From the NCBI RefSeq assembly GCF_900184035.1, contig NZ_FXWP01000025.1, forward strand, positions 248,001-312,000: a stretch of DNA of 64,000 nucleotides, written 5' to 3'. Of this stretch, positions 17,173-27,222 are shown one piece after another; position 1 is the first letter of the stretch; each line of letters starts with the position of its first letter. Source of the stretch: Kosakonia pseudosacchari. Lineage in GTDB: Bacteria; Pseudomonadota; Gammaproteobacteria; Enterobacterales; Enterobacteriaceae. Both the position numbers and the translations under genes were made by a program. The notes under the pieces were generated by a model. The model was not told the DNA's origin and made no database searches. It saw only the letters and a list, made by a program, of their open reading frames with translations.

Positions 17173-17667
17173 ATGAATGTTGGTTCCGCTTCTCCTGCAA
17201 CACTCCATCTTCTGTGCGGCAAAATCGCATCGGGTAAATCGACGCTTGCCAGTGAGCTGGCAAAGACGCCGTGCACTGTGGTACTGAGCGAAGATAGCTG
17301 GCTGGCGCTGCTATTTAAGGACGCGATGACCACCGTTGAAGACTACGTTTTCTACTCGGCTAAATTAAAAGCCGCCATCAAACCGCACGCCATCGCGCTG
17401 CTGCGTGCAGGCGTCAATGTAGTTCTCGATTTTCCTGCCAACACGCTGGCCAGCCGCCAGTGGATGATGTCGATCGTTAACGAATCCGGCGCGCCGCATT
17501 TGTTGCACTATCTGCCGGTGAGCGATGAGATTTGCAAAGCCCGTTTACGCCAGCGAAATGCCGCCGGCGATCATGATTTTGCTGCTACCGACGAGCAGTT
17601 TGCGCTTATTACCCGTTACTTTGTCGAACCGACTGAACAAGAAGGATTCCATATCGTTCGTTATTGA
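17173..17667 (+). CDS. P-loop kinase-like ATP-binding protein (AAA_33 type)
   Basis: A 164-residue P-loop NTPase. It has Walker A GKIASGKST (about residues 15-23), an acidic SED motif after strand 2, and an arginine-rich lid region (CKARLRQRNAAG). This is the layout of small zeta-toxin or chloramphenicol-phosphotransferase-like kinases (AAA_33). The substrate is unknown. No antitoxin gene lies beside it, so a toxin role is unlikely. GAGG lies before the ATG. It may be monocistronic, with yjdI starting 76 nt further on. Confidence 0.75.
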   Translation: MNVGSASPATLHLLCGKIASGKSTLASELAKTPCTVVLSEDSWLALLFKDAMTTVEDYVFYSAKLKAAIKPHAIALLRAGVNVVLDFPANTLASRQWMMSIVNESGAPHLLHYLPVSDEICKARLRQRNAAGDHDFAATDEQFALITRYFVEPTEQEGFHIVRY

Positions 17668-17743
17668 TAAAACGCCGGAGGGTGCGTAAAAGTAGAGCGG
17701 CTATGCTTACTTTTCCAGCACAAAAAAGAACAGAGGCAATGTC

Positions 17744-17974
17744 ATGGATAAAGAACTGCTGGACGCGGGGTACCGCGTCTATACAGGTGAAAAGATTGAT
17801 GTTTATTTCAATACAGCGGTCTGTCAGCACGCGGGAAACTGCGTACGCGGCAGCGCGAAGCTTTTTAACCTGAAACGCAAACCGTGGATCATTCCCGACG
17901 AAGTGGATGTCGCAACGGTAGTGAAAGTCATTGATACCTGCCCGAGCGGTGCGCTGAAGTACCGCCACAACTGA
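17744..17974 (+). CDS. yjdI: YjdI family (4Fe-4S)-binding protein
   Basis: A 76-residue cytoplasmic protein nearly the same as E. coli YjdI. Cysteines in [10 protein letters not shown] and in [12 protein letters not shown] form a divergent mono-cluster Fe-S motif of the Fer4_19 family. Its physiological role is unknown. It is followed 11 nt later by yjdJ, as in E. coli, so the two probably function together. Confidence 0.92.
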   Translation: MDKELLDAGYRVYTGEKIDVYFNTAVCQHAGNCVRGSAKLFNLKRKPWIIPDEVDVATVVKVIDTCPSGALKYRHN

Positions 17975-17985
17975 GTGAGAAAACC

Positions 17986-18258
17986 ATGGAAATTCTGGAA
18001 GGCCACAACAAGTTTTATGTTAACGACGCCCAGGGAACGCAGGTTGCCGAAATCGTCTTCGTTCCCACCGGGGAGCATTTAAGCATTATTGAACATACGG
18101 ACGTTGACCCAAGCCTTAAAGGACAAGGCGTAGGTAAGCAACTGGTCGCACGGGTGGTGGAAAAGATGCGTGCGGAAAACCGTAAAATCATCCCGTTGTG
18201 CCCCTTTGCCAAACACGAATTTGACACTACACGCGAATATGACGATATCCGGGCGTAA
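17986..18258 (+). CDS. yjdJ: YjdJ-like GNAT-fold N-acetyltransferase
   Basis: A 90-residue minimal GNAT protein with the acetyl-CoA loop GQGVGKQLV and the CPFAK motif typical of the YjdJ/GCN5-related family. Length equals that of E. coli YjdJ. It is coupled to the Fe-S protein gene yjdI. The acceptor substrate is unknown. Confidence 0.92.
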   Translation: MEILEGHNKFYVNDAQGTQVAEIVFVPTGEHLSIIEHTDVDPSLKGQGVGKQLVARVVEKMRAENRKIIPLCPFAKHEFDTTREYDDIRA

Positions 18259-18262
18259 ATAT

Positions 18263-18288
18263 AAATACCGGCAGTGCCGGTATTTTTA
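18263..18288 (+). terminator. Terminator of yjdI-yjdJ
   Basis: The near-perfect palindrome AAATACCGGCA-G-TGCCGGTATTT is followed by TTAAT, five bases after the yjdJ stop. Confidence 0.85.
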
Positions 18289-18535
18289 ATTGCATCATTG
18301 CGCCATCACTTCCTGCGCATTACCAGGGCAATCAAAAAGCGTCGTCATAGAATATCAAGAGAATGTGCATCATGACGCTGAAGATGGCGGTCATGCTAGT
18401 CATGGGCGCGCCCTGCACCTGGTGGCATAAGCGAAAATGCCCCTTTTACACAGCGGTGGTGCTGTCAGTTTCCTGACCGTACAGGCGTTTGTGCAAACCC
18501 GTTTTCACTCACCCGCGTAAACCAGAGCGCGAAAC

Positions 18536-21500
18536 TCAGGTGTCGCCAAAGCGTTTATCCAGGGGAACGACAATGGCCTGCGGCGCGTTGTCTGTGCGCT
18601 TTATCCACGCATTCACTTTTGATGGTTGCTCTGCCAGAACGACGCCTTGCTCGCGTAAAAAAGCCACGAATTCGCTGAATTCAAGTGCATTAACCGCTCT
18701 GGGTTGCCAGAAGGTTTGCTGGTTATCGGAAAATATCGGTTGCAGCGTCAGCGTTGGCTGCTTGCCGCCTAATTGCAGGCTTGCTACCAGGCTATAGGGT
18801 GGAACGTTGCGCGCCTGGTATTCGCCGTTGCTGTTAAACACCGCGTTTCCCAGACTGTAAATGACCCAGCTTTCGCCAACGCGCTCCATATCACCTGCCA
18901 TATGCGCGCCCGCGCCGATAATCAGGTCGGCACCGGCGTGGACTAACTGTTCGGCCAACCGGCGTTGTTGAGCCACCGTCCATTGATAATCCAGCCCCCA
19001 GTGCGCCAGCACGATAAGTGTGGCGGGATCTTCACGCGCTTTTTCACGGCGCAATTGGCCGATAAGCCCACCGCTGATACACGCTACCCCGGCGCGACGC
19101 GGCAGGGAGTAATAGGCGCAATCCTGCTCCATATAGCGGCGGAACCAGTAAGCGCTATAAAACATAAACCGCCTGCCGCCCAGCGTCAGTAACAGCGGAG
19201 CTTCTGCCTGGGACGCATTCATGCCGGCACCGAAGGTGAGTATTCCCTGTTGGCGAAACGCCGCAAGCGTAGTCGCAAGCCCGCTTACCCCGGCATCCAG
19301 GGCATGGTTGTTTGCCAGCGTTATGGCATGAATGCCGTGGCGTTTCAGGGCGGCCGTTGTTGCCGCTGGATCGCCCGTCAGGCAAAACGGTTTACGGCCG
19401 CCAAGCGTGATATCCGCGGCTGGTGCCAGCGCCGCTTCCATATTGGCAATGGTCAAATCGCTGCCCGCCAACAATGGGGTGAGACGTTGAAAACTGTGGT
19501 CATAACCATAACGCTGCAAAGCATCATCCACGCCTTTGCGTTGCCGCCGCCTGGTATACCACTCGCCAAAATAGGTATCACCCAGCAGAGTCACCGTGGC
19601 GCGGGTTTTCGCCAGGCTTACCTGCGGTATTTCAGGCGCTGAGTCTGCCGTCACGCCCCCAGCTTTTGCCAGCAATCCATCCAACAGATAATCGAGATGG
19701 AAAACATCTGCCGCCCCTGCGGCGCACGCCAGCCAGAGTTGATTATTGCTGCGTTGCAGCGCAAACCCCCAGCATGGTACGCCGCCAGCGCTATAACTGT
19801 AGCTGGCCCGTCCGTCGGCCTGAATATTGCTGGCTTTACGATAGCGGTGTCCTGCCAGCACCATTTCACTTTCGGCAAACCAGTGCAGCAAATGGGGAAA
19901 ACGCTGATAGAAGTGCTCCACCAGCGTTGCGATATCGTGCAGCGAGGTGTGTTGTCCGTGGCGCAGACGACCCGACACATTGTTGAGCTGCGTCTGCGTC
20001 AGGCCGATTGTTCGGGCGAGGTGATTTAAGTGAACCGCATCGGTGCCCAGAAGGTGCGCCAGGTTGACAGCGGCGTCTCTGGCATTATGGATGAGCAACC
20101 CCTGGAGCAGCGTTTTCACACTGACCTGTTGCCCGGTATTGAGCCCCAGCGTCGCGCCATTTTGCACTATGTTTTTCGCAACGTCGTTCACCGTTGCCAT
20201 CTCTTCAAGCCGCAAGGTTTTATCCTGCAACTGGCTTGCCAGCAGCGTTATCAGTAATAAATGGCTGAGGTTACGTGGCGCGAACGTGGCCTGAGCGTGG
20301 CGTAACGCCTGGCGTTCACCGGTTGTGAGATTCATCAGCAGGGTGGCGGTTTGGTCCTGTTTTAACGCTGTGGCGCGGCGCTGAGCGAGGGTTTTCATCA
20401 GCCCGACAATACGATGAAAATCGGAGTCGCTGACGCTGCCTTTCACCAGCACGATATCACCTGCTTTCAGGGTCGCCATAACCGCATCCGCCAGGGCATC
20501 AATCTGCGAAAAGTGGCCGCCAACCCGCCCGGCGGGCAGCACATCTTTGAGATACTGCATCTCCTCCCCGTGCAGCCAGACAGTATCAAACCCCGCGTCG
20601 AGCAACGGTTTTGCCAGCGCGATGTGGCTCTCTTTGGCTATCTCGCCAAGGGTTGCCAGCCGCCCAAGCACAGCGATGCGGCGCTGACCGGGGGCCAGCG
20701 GGTAAAGTGCTGCGACCGCAATGGCATTGCGCATCGAAATCAGTGTCGCGTTGTAGTTATCATCGATGAGTGTCGCGCTGCCCCCAGCTGGCAGCGGAAG
20801 TTGTGACGTCTGCAGTTTACCGGGTTTATTGCGAAAATCCGCCAGCCGTTGGGCAGCCTGGTGCGTATCAAAGCCGAGCAAATCAAGTGCAATCAGTGCC
20901 GCCACAGCGTTTCCCGCCATGCCTTTGCCCGGCGTATTGAGCCGGCAATGGAGGGGCGCGCCGTTCAGCAGAATGCTCAGGTTGGTGTGGTCAGGTGCGG
21001 GCTGATACTCGACAATGCGCACATCAGCCTGCGGGTGAAAACCATAGCTCACCACGTTCGCACCGTAGCGCAGCGCCTCCTGATGGACGAACGCATACTC
21101 ATCCATATCGCGGTTAATTATCGCGTAGCCGCCCGGCAGGATGCCGTCGCACAGCCGAACTTTAAAACGTGCGGTATCGCGCGGCGTTTTCACGTCACCG
21201 CCAACTTGTGTCATGCCGATTTCGGTGATCACCACGATATGCGGTTTGATGCGTGGCCCCACGCCGCCGGCGCGCATCCAGAGTGCGGAAATCGCCACTT
21301 CCAGCGCCACATAATCCGGGTCGGTAATGCAGCGGGCAAGACTGACCAGCGTGCCTGTGCGTGTGTTGTGGTTACCCTGCGTGCTAACCGTTGTGCCTTC
21401 TGCGGCCAGCAGCATATGCAACAGATCTTTAGTCGAGGATTTTCCCACCGTACCGGTGATAGCGATGATTTTGCCATTCATCCGGCGGCGGGCTTCATCG

Positions 21501-21871
21501 GCGAGCAGCGGCAAGACGTGATAACTGTTTTCCACCACCAGTTGCGGAAAATCGGGCGGGAGATCGGGAAGGTATCGCTGAACAATCGCGCCACAAAAAA
21601 GGCGGTAGTGTTTCGTTAACACCGCATGAGTATCCTGCCACCCGGCATAAATGCCCCGGTTTCCTGAACCCTGGTGCCAGGTCTTTTCATCCATGGCGAT
21701 AAACAAACACGGTGCATCATCGTTTTGTTTATCGTGGAGCGTGAGCGCGATGTGCTCCGCCTGCCAGCCTGGCGGCGGAGCGACACGCCATTTGACGCCC
21801 AACAACGCTTCCAGCTCGGCGCTGCGCCAGCCGCGCCGCCGCCTGTTATTGTTTTGCGCATCTGTTGACAT
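18536..21871 (-). CDS. Mur ligase / PBP-like / CapA three-domain fusion
   Basis: The 1111-residue protein has three parts. Residues about 1-500 are MurF-like: P-loop ITGTVGKSST (138-147), metal-loop HNTRTG, and DDNYNAT. Such ligases join an amino acid to a carboxylate using ATP. Residues about 520-740 resemble D,D-carboxypeptidases (S11), but the catalytic motifs are lost. Residues about 757-1060 are CapA/PgsA-like (metallophosphatase fold): GDT, NMEAAL, NNHALDAG, HWGLDY, GAGAHMAGD. PgsB/CapB Mur-like ligases plus CapA make poly-gamma-glutamate, so synthesis or transfer of a related poly-amino acid is a reasonable guess. No signal peptide or membrane segment is seen. The start at 21871 lies inside the upstream hydrolase gene (26-bp overlap), so the two are coupled. 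Confidence 0.8.
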   Translation of the reverse strand: MSTDAQNNNRRRRGWRSAELEALLGVKWRVAPPPGWQAEHIALTLHDKQNDDAPCLFIAMDEKTWHQGSGNRGIYAGWQDTHAVLTKHYRLFCGAIVQRYLPDLPPDFPQLVVENSYHVLPLLADEARRRMNGKIIAITGTVGKSSTKDLLHMLLAAEGTTVSTQGNHNTRTGTLVSLARCITDPDYVALEVAISALWMRAGGVGPRIKPHIVVITEIGMTQVGGDVKTPRDTARFKVRLCDGILPGGYAIINRDMDEYAFVHQEALRYGANVVSYGFHPQADVRIVEYQPAPDHTNLSILLNGAPLHCRLNTPGKGMAGNAVAALIALDLLGFDTHQAAQRLADFRNKPGKLQTSQLPLPAGGSATLIDDNYNATLISMRNAIAVAALYPLAPGQRRIAVLGRLATLGEIAKESHIALAKPLLDAGFDTVWLHGEEMQYLKDVLPAGRVGGHFSQIDALADAVMATLKAGDIVLVKGSVSDSDFHRIVGLMKTLAQRRATALKQDQTATLLMNLTTGERQALRHAQATFAPRNLSHLLLITLLASQLQDKTLRLEEMATVNDVAKNIVQNGATLGLNTGQQVSVKTLLQGLLIHNARDAAVNLAHLLGTDAVHLNHLARTIGLTQTQLNNVSGRLRHGQHTSLHDIATLVEHFYQRFPHLLHWFAESEMVLAGHRYRKASNIQADGRASYSYSAGGVPCWGFALQRSNNQLWLACAAGAADVFHLDYLLDGLLAKAGGVTADSAPEIPQVSLAKTRATVTLLGDTYFGEWYTRRRQRKGVDDALQRYGYDHSFQRLTPLLAGSDLTIANMEAALAPAADITLGGRKPFCLTGDPAATTAALKRHGIHAITLANNHALDAGVSGLATTLAAFRQQGILTFGAGMNASQAEAPLLLTLGGRRFMFYSAYWFRRYMEQDCAYYSLPRRAGVACISGGLIGQLRREKAREDPATLIVLAHWGLDYQWTVAQQRRLAEQLVHAGADLIIGAGAHMAGDMERVGESWVIYSLGNAVFNSNGEYQARNVPPYSLVASLQLGGKQPTLTLQPIFSDNQQTFWQPRAVNALEFSEFVAFLREQGVVLAEQPSKVNAWIKRTDNAPQAIVVPLDKRFGDT

Positions 21872-22727
21872 AGCGGATCCCCGGATTGCCTTGCAGATTG
21901 TGGTACTCAGGCGGATAAGCGGGGGATTCAACCAACATCACGCGATGGCCTTTTTCGCGTAATGCCCGCGCAAATTTCACCTGCAGTTCAAAAGGCGTGT
22001 TGCTATCGAGCAAATTGCCGATCACGACGATCAGACGCTGTGAGTCTGCCGGGATGCCGTCGAGGTGATACAGCGGATCGTATGGTGCCGCCAGCCCGGT
22101 GACATCTTTGTTCGCATCGCTTTTTTCACCGCGCACCCGGCGTAACGCCTCGGCGCGATTAAGCAGATCCCAGGCGCCCGACGTAAGAATGGCGCAGCGA
22201 ATATCGCGGCGACCGAGCGTAAGCAGTGCCGACGCTGCCGTCGCGCCGCCGCTGTGGCCGGTCAGAATAAATTGTTGCATGTGGTAGCGCGCGCGTAGCG
22301 AATCCAGCGTCGCATTCAGCGCGTTGAACTCTTCCGGTTGCCGTCGGCGATAGTGATTACCGCTGGAGCCGTAGGTGCCAGGGCGGGCGACAATCACCAC
22401 CGGCAGGGTTGTCTTTCGCGCAAGCTTTTGCGCCTGTTTGCGCTGTGCCGTGGCGGTATTCGCGGGAATGTTTTGCGGCGCGCGTTTGATAAACGTTTCA
22501 CGATCGCCGCTGAAAACCACCACCACGACTGGCGCATTTTGCAGATCGCCGGCCGAAAAATAGCGCATACATGCCTGGCCGTTAGCGTACTCCACCCACT
22601 GCTGATCCGGCGTCGATGGGCAATTTGCCGCCACCGCTTTTTGATTCCACAACAGGGGCGCATCCGCGCGGGCAAACAGCGCCAGCAGCGAAAAAAAGAG
22701 TATACCTATGCGTAATATCACCGACAT
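21846..22727 (-). CDS. Secreted alpha/beta hydrolase
   Basis: A 293-residue protein with an N-terminal signal peptide (about residues 1-22, ending ARADA). It has an alpha/beta hydrolase fold: oxyanion region VVVVFSGD, nucleophile elbow [10 protein letters not shown], and a late acid and His (EYHNLQ). It is likely periplasmic and may be an esterase or peptidase; the substrate is unknown. It overlaps the Mur ligase/CapA fusion gene downstream by 26 bp, so it should act in the same pathway, for example as a polymer-trimming or release enzyme. The ATG at 22727 has GGAG six bases upstream; the frame reaches 22745. Confidence 0.78.
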   Translation of the reverse strand: MSVILRIGILFFSLLALFARADAPLLWNQKAVAANCPSTPDQQWVEYANGQACMRYFSAGDLQNAPVVVVVFSGDRETFIKRAPQNIPANTATAQRKQAQKLARKTTLPVVIVARPGTYGSSGNHYRRRQPEEFNALNATLDSLRARYHMQQFILTGHSGGATAASALLTLGRRDIRCAILTSGAWDLLNRAEALRRVRGEKSDANKDVTGLAAPYDPLYHLDGIPADSQRLIVVIGNLLDSNTPFELQVKFARALREKGHRVMLVESPAYPPEYHNLQGNPGIRYVNRCAKQ

Positions 22728-22839
22728 TGCCTGCTCCACGGTCACAGGATTGATCGACCGAATGTGCGGTTCTGTAATCAGCGATTATTCTGATGAGAGA
22801 ATCTGTCTGCCGGGATGTCGCTGGTCTGAAGGAGCCAAC
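22728..22839. promoter_or_regulatory. Divergent promoter region of the polymer and lap operons
   Basis: This 112-bp gap separates the minus-strand hydrolase/fusion pair from the plus-strand operon leading into lapG-lapD. Both transcripts must start here or just inside the flanking frames. I cannot assign individual boxes with confidence. Confidence 0.45.
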
Positions 22840-24504
22840 ATGTCACTCAGTCATCTGCTTTTGCAGCTACGCCACGCTGCCGAACAGTTGGATCGTAGTC
22901 CGCTTTCCGCGCCGCTGCCTGGCTGGATCATCTTTTTTAGCGTCTGTGATGGTAAGACGCGCGCTTACACCTGCCAGGGGCGCGGCGCCCGTTTTGATGA
23001 CGCCTGGCAACATGGGGAGCAGGCGCTGCAACACTGGCAGCAAAAACATACGGCAAAGGCTTGCTGGCTGCGGGTTGATATTGTCGATCGGGTTGAAGCG
23101 CTACGCTTTGGCGAACTGATGGAAAAACTTAAAGTGACCAAGCGCAATTACTTCCGTTACGGGCTGAGTTTTGATGCTGCGTTTCACTACGCTGCGCTGG
23201 AGCAGGAGATTGCCGCTAACGCCTTGTTGTATGACGGTACACAAGGCGTCGCCACGCCGAATGCGACCAATCTGACGCACTTTTCCCGCCAACGTTTTGG
23301 CGCGCGTATTGCGTGGCCGCAAACGGCGGAACAGCCGATTTGGCGTTTCAAGACTCGCGCCTGGTTTTGCGACGGGACGATGACATGGCCTGTCGAGTCT
23401 GCCGGGCGCAATGCCGGTTATCGCCAGCTTGCACACTGGCAGGATCAACTGGAACCGATGATCGTCTCGGCGACCGATTACCTGGCGCGGCAGGTCACAT
23501 CTTCCGGGCGGTATGAGTATGGCTGGTTCCCCTGTTTTGACCGCCCGATTCCCACTTACAACGCGTTACGCCACGCCAGTTCAACCTATGCGTTGCTGGA
23601 AGGGTGGGAAGTGACGCGCAATGAAAAACAGTGGCAAGCTATTGAGCGCGCGCTGGCGTACCTTAGCAGCGAGTTGATTCGCCGCTACACATTGCCGGAC
23701 GGCAGCGAGGCGGATTTCCTGGTCGATACCGGCGATGAAATCAAACTCGGCGGTAACGCGGTGTGTATCCTGGCGATGGCAAAATACCATGAGCTGACGG
23801 GCAGCGATCGCGACATTGCGCAAATGAACCGGCTGGCAAATGGCATTGCCTCGATGCAGAACGCGCAAAGCGGCGGGTTTGTACACGTCCTGCATGCCGC
23901 CGATCTCTCGGTGAAAGCGGAGCAGCGTATTATTTACTATGACGGCGAAGCGGCGTTTGCGTTGATGCGTTTGTACAGCATCACCCAGGAGCCGCGTTGG
24001 CTTACGTGTGTTGAACGTGCGCTGGAGAACTTTATCGCCCGGCAACACTGGCAGGCGCATGACCACTGGTTAGGTTACTGTGTTAATGAGCTGACGCGCT
24101 ATCAACCACGCAGGCGTTATTACCAGTTTGGCCTCGACAATGTGCGCGGCCACCTTGATTTTGTACTTAACCGGGTAACCACCTACCCGACGCTGCTGGA
24201 GTTGATGATGGGGGCCGCACAAATGATCGAAAGGCTTGCCGGATCTGAACACCGTGATTTGCTCGACAGTTTTGATCTGGCGCGGTTTAACCTGGCACTG
24301 GAAACCCGCGCCCGTTATCTGACCAACGGTTTTTTCTGGCCGGAACTGGCAATGTTTTTTAAAAACCCGGCGCGTATCGTCGGCAGCTTTTTTATTCGCC
24401 ATCACAGTTATCGTGTCCGGATCGATGACGTTGAACACTATCTTTCCGGCTATATCGCTTATCGTAAAGCGTGGCTGCAACAGAGGCCGAACTATACTCG
24501 TTAG
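22840..24504 (+). CDS. Predicted alpha/alpha-barrel protein of the polymer operon
   Basis: I do not recognise a named family for this 554-residue protein. The C-terminal part (about residues 210-550) has repeated helical pairs with aromatic and acidic motifs ([58 protein letters not shown]). These are typical of (alpha/alpha)6-barrel glycosidases, epimerases or lanthionine-cyclase-like enzymes. The N-terminal 190 residues form a separate domain. No signal peptide is visible. The ATG at 22840 has a strong AAGGAG; the frame is open from 22708. lapG follows after 25 nt, which ties the gene to the c-di-GMP-controlled adhesin. Confidence 0.7.
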   Translation: MSLSHLLLQLRHAAEQLDRSPLSAPLPGWIIFFSVCDGKTRAYTCQGRGARFDDAWQHGEQALQHWQQKHTAKACWLRVDIVDRVEALRFGELMEKLKVTKRNYFRYGLSFDAAFHYAALEQEIAANALLYDGTQGVATPNATNLTHFSRQRFGARIAWPQTAEQPIWRFKTRAWFCDGTMTWPVESAGRNAGYRQLAHWQDQLEPMIVSATDYLARQVTSSGRYEYGWFPCFDRPIPTYNALRHASSTYALLEGWEVTRNEKQWQAIERALAYLSSELIRRYTLPDGSEADFLVDTGDEIKLGGNAVCILAMAKYHELTGSDRDIAQMNRLANGIASMQNAQSGGFVHVLHAADLSVKAEQRIIYYDGEAAFALMRLYSITQEPRWLTCVERALENFIARQHWQAHDHWLGYCVNELTRYQPRRRYYQFGLDNVRGHLDFVLNRVTTYPTLLELMMGAAQMIERLAGSEHRDLLDSFDLARFNLALETRARYLTNGFFWPELAMFFKNPARIVGSFFIRHHSYRVRIDDVEHYLSGYIAYRKAWLQQRPNYTR

Positions 24505-24529
24505 CACACTACTCCCGGAACCGTAACAC

Positions 24530-25231
24530 ATGAACAGGCGTTCTGGCGCAACACTCACAGGCTTCTGTCGACAGCGGTGGTTTTCGTGCTGGCTACTGGT
24601 GTTGCTGGTTATTGTTCCCGGATCTGGCGCCGGGTGGGATTTTAACGCCATCGGTTCCAGAACCCGGCAACTGTACGGCGCATCAACCCCCGCTGCGCAG
24701 CAAAGAATCGATCAATGGGTCGCGTTAGTGAATAACCCGCCGCAGGGAACCACCTTGCAAAAGCTGGAGCGTGTGAATCAGTTTTTTAATCAGCGCATGG
24801 CGTTTCGCGACGACTCGCGGGTCTGGGGAGAGAAAGATTACTGGGCTACGCCGATAGAGTTTCTGCGCAAAGGCGCGGGCGATTGTGAGGATTTCGCGCT
24901 GGCGAAATATTTCACGCTGCGCGAAATAGGCATCCCGGCAAGCCAGTTACGCATTACCTATGTTAAAGCGTTGCAGTTAAATCAGGCGCATATGGTCGTG
25001 ACATGGTATGCCACGCCGGAAGCGATCCCGCTGGTGCTCGATAATCTAAAAAACGTGATTTTACCCGCGACACAGCGCGCCGATCTGCTGCCGGTGTACG
25101 CCTTTAACGGCGAAGGATTGTGGCTACCGCAGGCGGGCGGCAATAAACGTGTTGGCGACAGCAAGCGGCTTTCCCGCTGGCAGGATCTTCTCACCCGCAT
25201 GCGTGCGGAAGGGTTTGTTATTAACGAATAG
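24530..25231 (+). CDS. lapG: LapG-type periplasmic cysteine protease
   Basis: A bacterial transglutaminase-like cysteine proteinase that cuts the N-terminal retention module of LapA-type adhesins. The 233-residue precursor has an N-terminal signal or anchor (hydrophobic WLLVLLVIVPG). The catalytic triad is Cys119 (GDCEDFA), His154 (QAHMVV) and Asp171 (VLDNL), in the order known for LapG. lapD follows after 9 nt, and its target adhesin is encoded 2.6 kb downstream. LapG needs calcium in Pseudomonas. Confidence 0.93.
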   Translation: MNRRSGATLTGFCRQRWFSCWLLVLLVIVPGSGAGWDFNAIGSRTRQLYGASTPAAQQRIDQWVALVNNPPQGTTLQKLERVNQFFNQRMAFRDDSRVWGEKDYWATPIEFLRKGAGDCEDFALAKYFTLREIGIPASQLRITYVKALQLNQAHMVVTWYATPEAIPLVLDNLKNVILPATQRADLLPVYAFNGEGLWLPQAGGNKRVGDSKRLSRWQDLLTRMRAEGFVINE

Positions 25232-25240
25232 GACGCAGCC

Positions 25241-27184
25241 ATGTCTCTGTATAAACAGTTACTGTTCGGCATCTGTCTGTTCACGCTCGTGCTTTTTTGC
25301 GGCAATTTTTTTATTACGCTGGACAGTTCGCGTGAACAGTACAGCGCCCAATTGAGCGCGCACTCGCAGGATGCCGCCACGGCGTTGGGCGTTTCGTTAA
25401 CCGGAAATATTGACGACCCGGCGATGGTCGAATTGATGGTGAACGCCATTTTCGACAGCGGATATTTCTACAGTATCCGCGTCGTGGATATGAACAGCGG
25501 CAAGCCATTAATCGAACGGCAAAGCGACCCGCAGAGCGGCAATGTTCCGCAGTGGTTTGAACGCCTGGTGCATCTGAAGCCCGGGACCGGGGAAGCGATC
25601 ATTATGCGCGGCTGGATCCAGGCGGCGCGCGTTGAAGTGGTGAGCCACCCAATGTTTGCGCTGACGCGCCTGTGGCGGAGCATGATCGCCAGTTTCCTGT
25701 GGCTCACCGGTTGTAGCTTGCTGTGTCTTATCTGCGCCATGCTGCTGCTGCGCCGGAGCCTTCGGCCGTTAGATCATATTGCCGTGCAGGCGGCGTCTAT
25801 CACCCGCCGCGAGTTCCGACACGTTCCCAATGTGCCAAAAACGCCGGAGCTCAGGCGCGTGGTGGAAGCCAGCAATATGATGGTTTCGCAACTGCAAATG
25901 CTGTTTAGCGAACAGGCACAGCGCACGGATGCGCTGCGAGAAGCCGCTTACCACGACAGCCTGACAGGATTAAACAACCGCCGCGCGTTCGATATCCATT
26001 TACAGTCTATTTTGCGCGATGACGAGATGGCTTTCGGCTATGTGATTCTGCTGCGTGTGCGCGATTTAGCCGGGCTTAACCTGCGCATGGGCGGCGAAAA
26101 GACCGATGCGTTGTTGCGGGAGATGGCGACGATTTTGCGCGAAACTAAGCAAATTTACCTGCATCAGGATGGATTTATTGCGCGTATTCGTGGCGGCGAA
26201 TTCGCCATCGTGACGGCGGACATGTTGCCGCAGGAACACCAGGTGTTCATGAACGCATTAACGGCGCGTGTGAGTGCACTTTACAAAACCGGCATGAGCG
26301 ATCGGTCGCCACTGGCCTATTTTGCCAGCCTGACTTTCCAGCCGGGTGACACTTTGCAAAATATTATGGCGCAGGCCGATCAGGCGCTCACGGCGGCGGA
26401 AACGAATGCGCATTATGTGCTACAGCCCGGCGTAAATCCGGCGGCGGGTAGCCATGACGATCACCACCGTTGGCTTACCCGGCTGGAAAACGTGCTGCAG
26501 GCGGAAAATTTTGTCCTGTTTGGGCAGCCGGTAGTGACTTGTGACAGCACACGCCAGGTATTGCATCACAAAATTCTGGCGCGTATCAAAACCGAAGAGG
26601 GAGAGATGATCCCGGCCGGGCGCTTTATGCCCTGGTTTCTGCGTTTCTCGTTAAGCGCGCGTATGGACGCGGTAATGCTCAAACAGACGCTTCGGTTTAT
26701 GAGCACTTCGCCTCTGGCGCTGGCGCTCAGTATTAGTGGCGAGAGTATCGCCAGCGATGAGAACCTGGCGGTTTTACTTCAGCTTTTAAAAAATGCGCCA
26801 CAGCAGGCAAAGCAATTGACGCTGGAGCTCGATGAAAATGAACTGCCGGATCCGGAACGCGTCAGCGTCGTGGTCAATAAACTTAACGCGGTAGGGTGTC
26901 GGTTAGGTATTCAACATTTCGGCGGGCGTTTTCATCTGATTGGTAATTTGCCACAGTGGGGCCTGGCGTGGATAAAAATAGATGGCAGCTATATTCACCA
27001 TATTGATAAAGAAGAAGATAAGCGCTTTTTTATTGAGGCAATGTATTGGGCGGCCAGACAAATTAATTTGCCACTGATTGCAGAACAAGTGGAAACCTCA
27101 GAAGAATTAGCAATACTCAATAAAATAGGAATTTATGGCGCAATGGGTCGTTATTTTGGCGATCCTTCATCCTTAGTGAATTAA
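25241..27184 (+). CDS. lapD: LapD-type c-di-GMP receptor (degenerate GGDEF-EAL)
   Basis: An inner-membrane receptor. The 647-residue protein has two membrane segments (about residues 7-27 and 150-172) around a periplasmic LapD/MoxY output domain that binds LapG. A HAMP helix, a GGDEF domain with degenerate RGGEF (317-321) and an EAL domain with KIL in place of EAL (444-446) follow. Loss of both active sites is the hallmark of LapD receptors, which bind c-di-GMP without making or degrading it. High c-di-GMP makes LapD hold LapG, keeping the adhesin on the surface. Confidence 0.93.
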   Translation: MSLYKQLLFGICLFTLVLFCGNFFITLDSSREQYSAQLSAHSQDAATALGVSLTGNIDDPAMVELMVNAIFDSGYFYSIRVVDMNSGKPLIERQSDPQSGNVPQWFERLVHLKPGTGEAIIMRGWIQAARVEVVSHPMFALTRLWRSMIASFLWLTGCSLLCLICAMLLLRRSLRPLDHIAVQAASITRREFRHVPNVPKTPELRRVVEASNMMVSQLQMLFSEQAQRTDALREAAYHDSLTGLNNRRAFDIHLQSILRDDEMAFGYVILLRVRDLAGLNLRMGGEKTDALLREMATILRETKQIYLHQDGFIARIRGGEFAIVTADMLPQEHQVFMNALTARVSALYKTGMSDRSPLAYFASLTFQPGDTLQNIMAQADQALTAAETNAHYVLQPGVNPAAGSHDDHHRWLTRLENVLQAENFVLFGQPVVTCDSTRQVLHHKILARIKTEEGEMIPAGRFMPWFLRFSLSARMDAVMLKQTLRFMSTSPLALALSISGESIASDENLAVLLQLLKNAPQQAKQLTLELDENELPDPERVSVVVNKLNAVGCRLGIQHFGGRFHLIGNLPQWGLAWIKIDGSYIHHIDKEEDKRFFIEAMYWAARQINLPLIAEQVETSEELAILNKIGIYGAMGRYFGDPSSLVN

Positions 27185-27222
27185 TAATTAAGGCGATCCT
27201 GTATAGCAAAGGGGGGATAATT

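Noticed and set aside
18372..18476. A 34-codon frame with a hydrophobic start between yjdJ and the fusion gene.
   Set aside because: The ribosome site is poorly placed and I know of no matching small-protein family.
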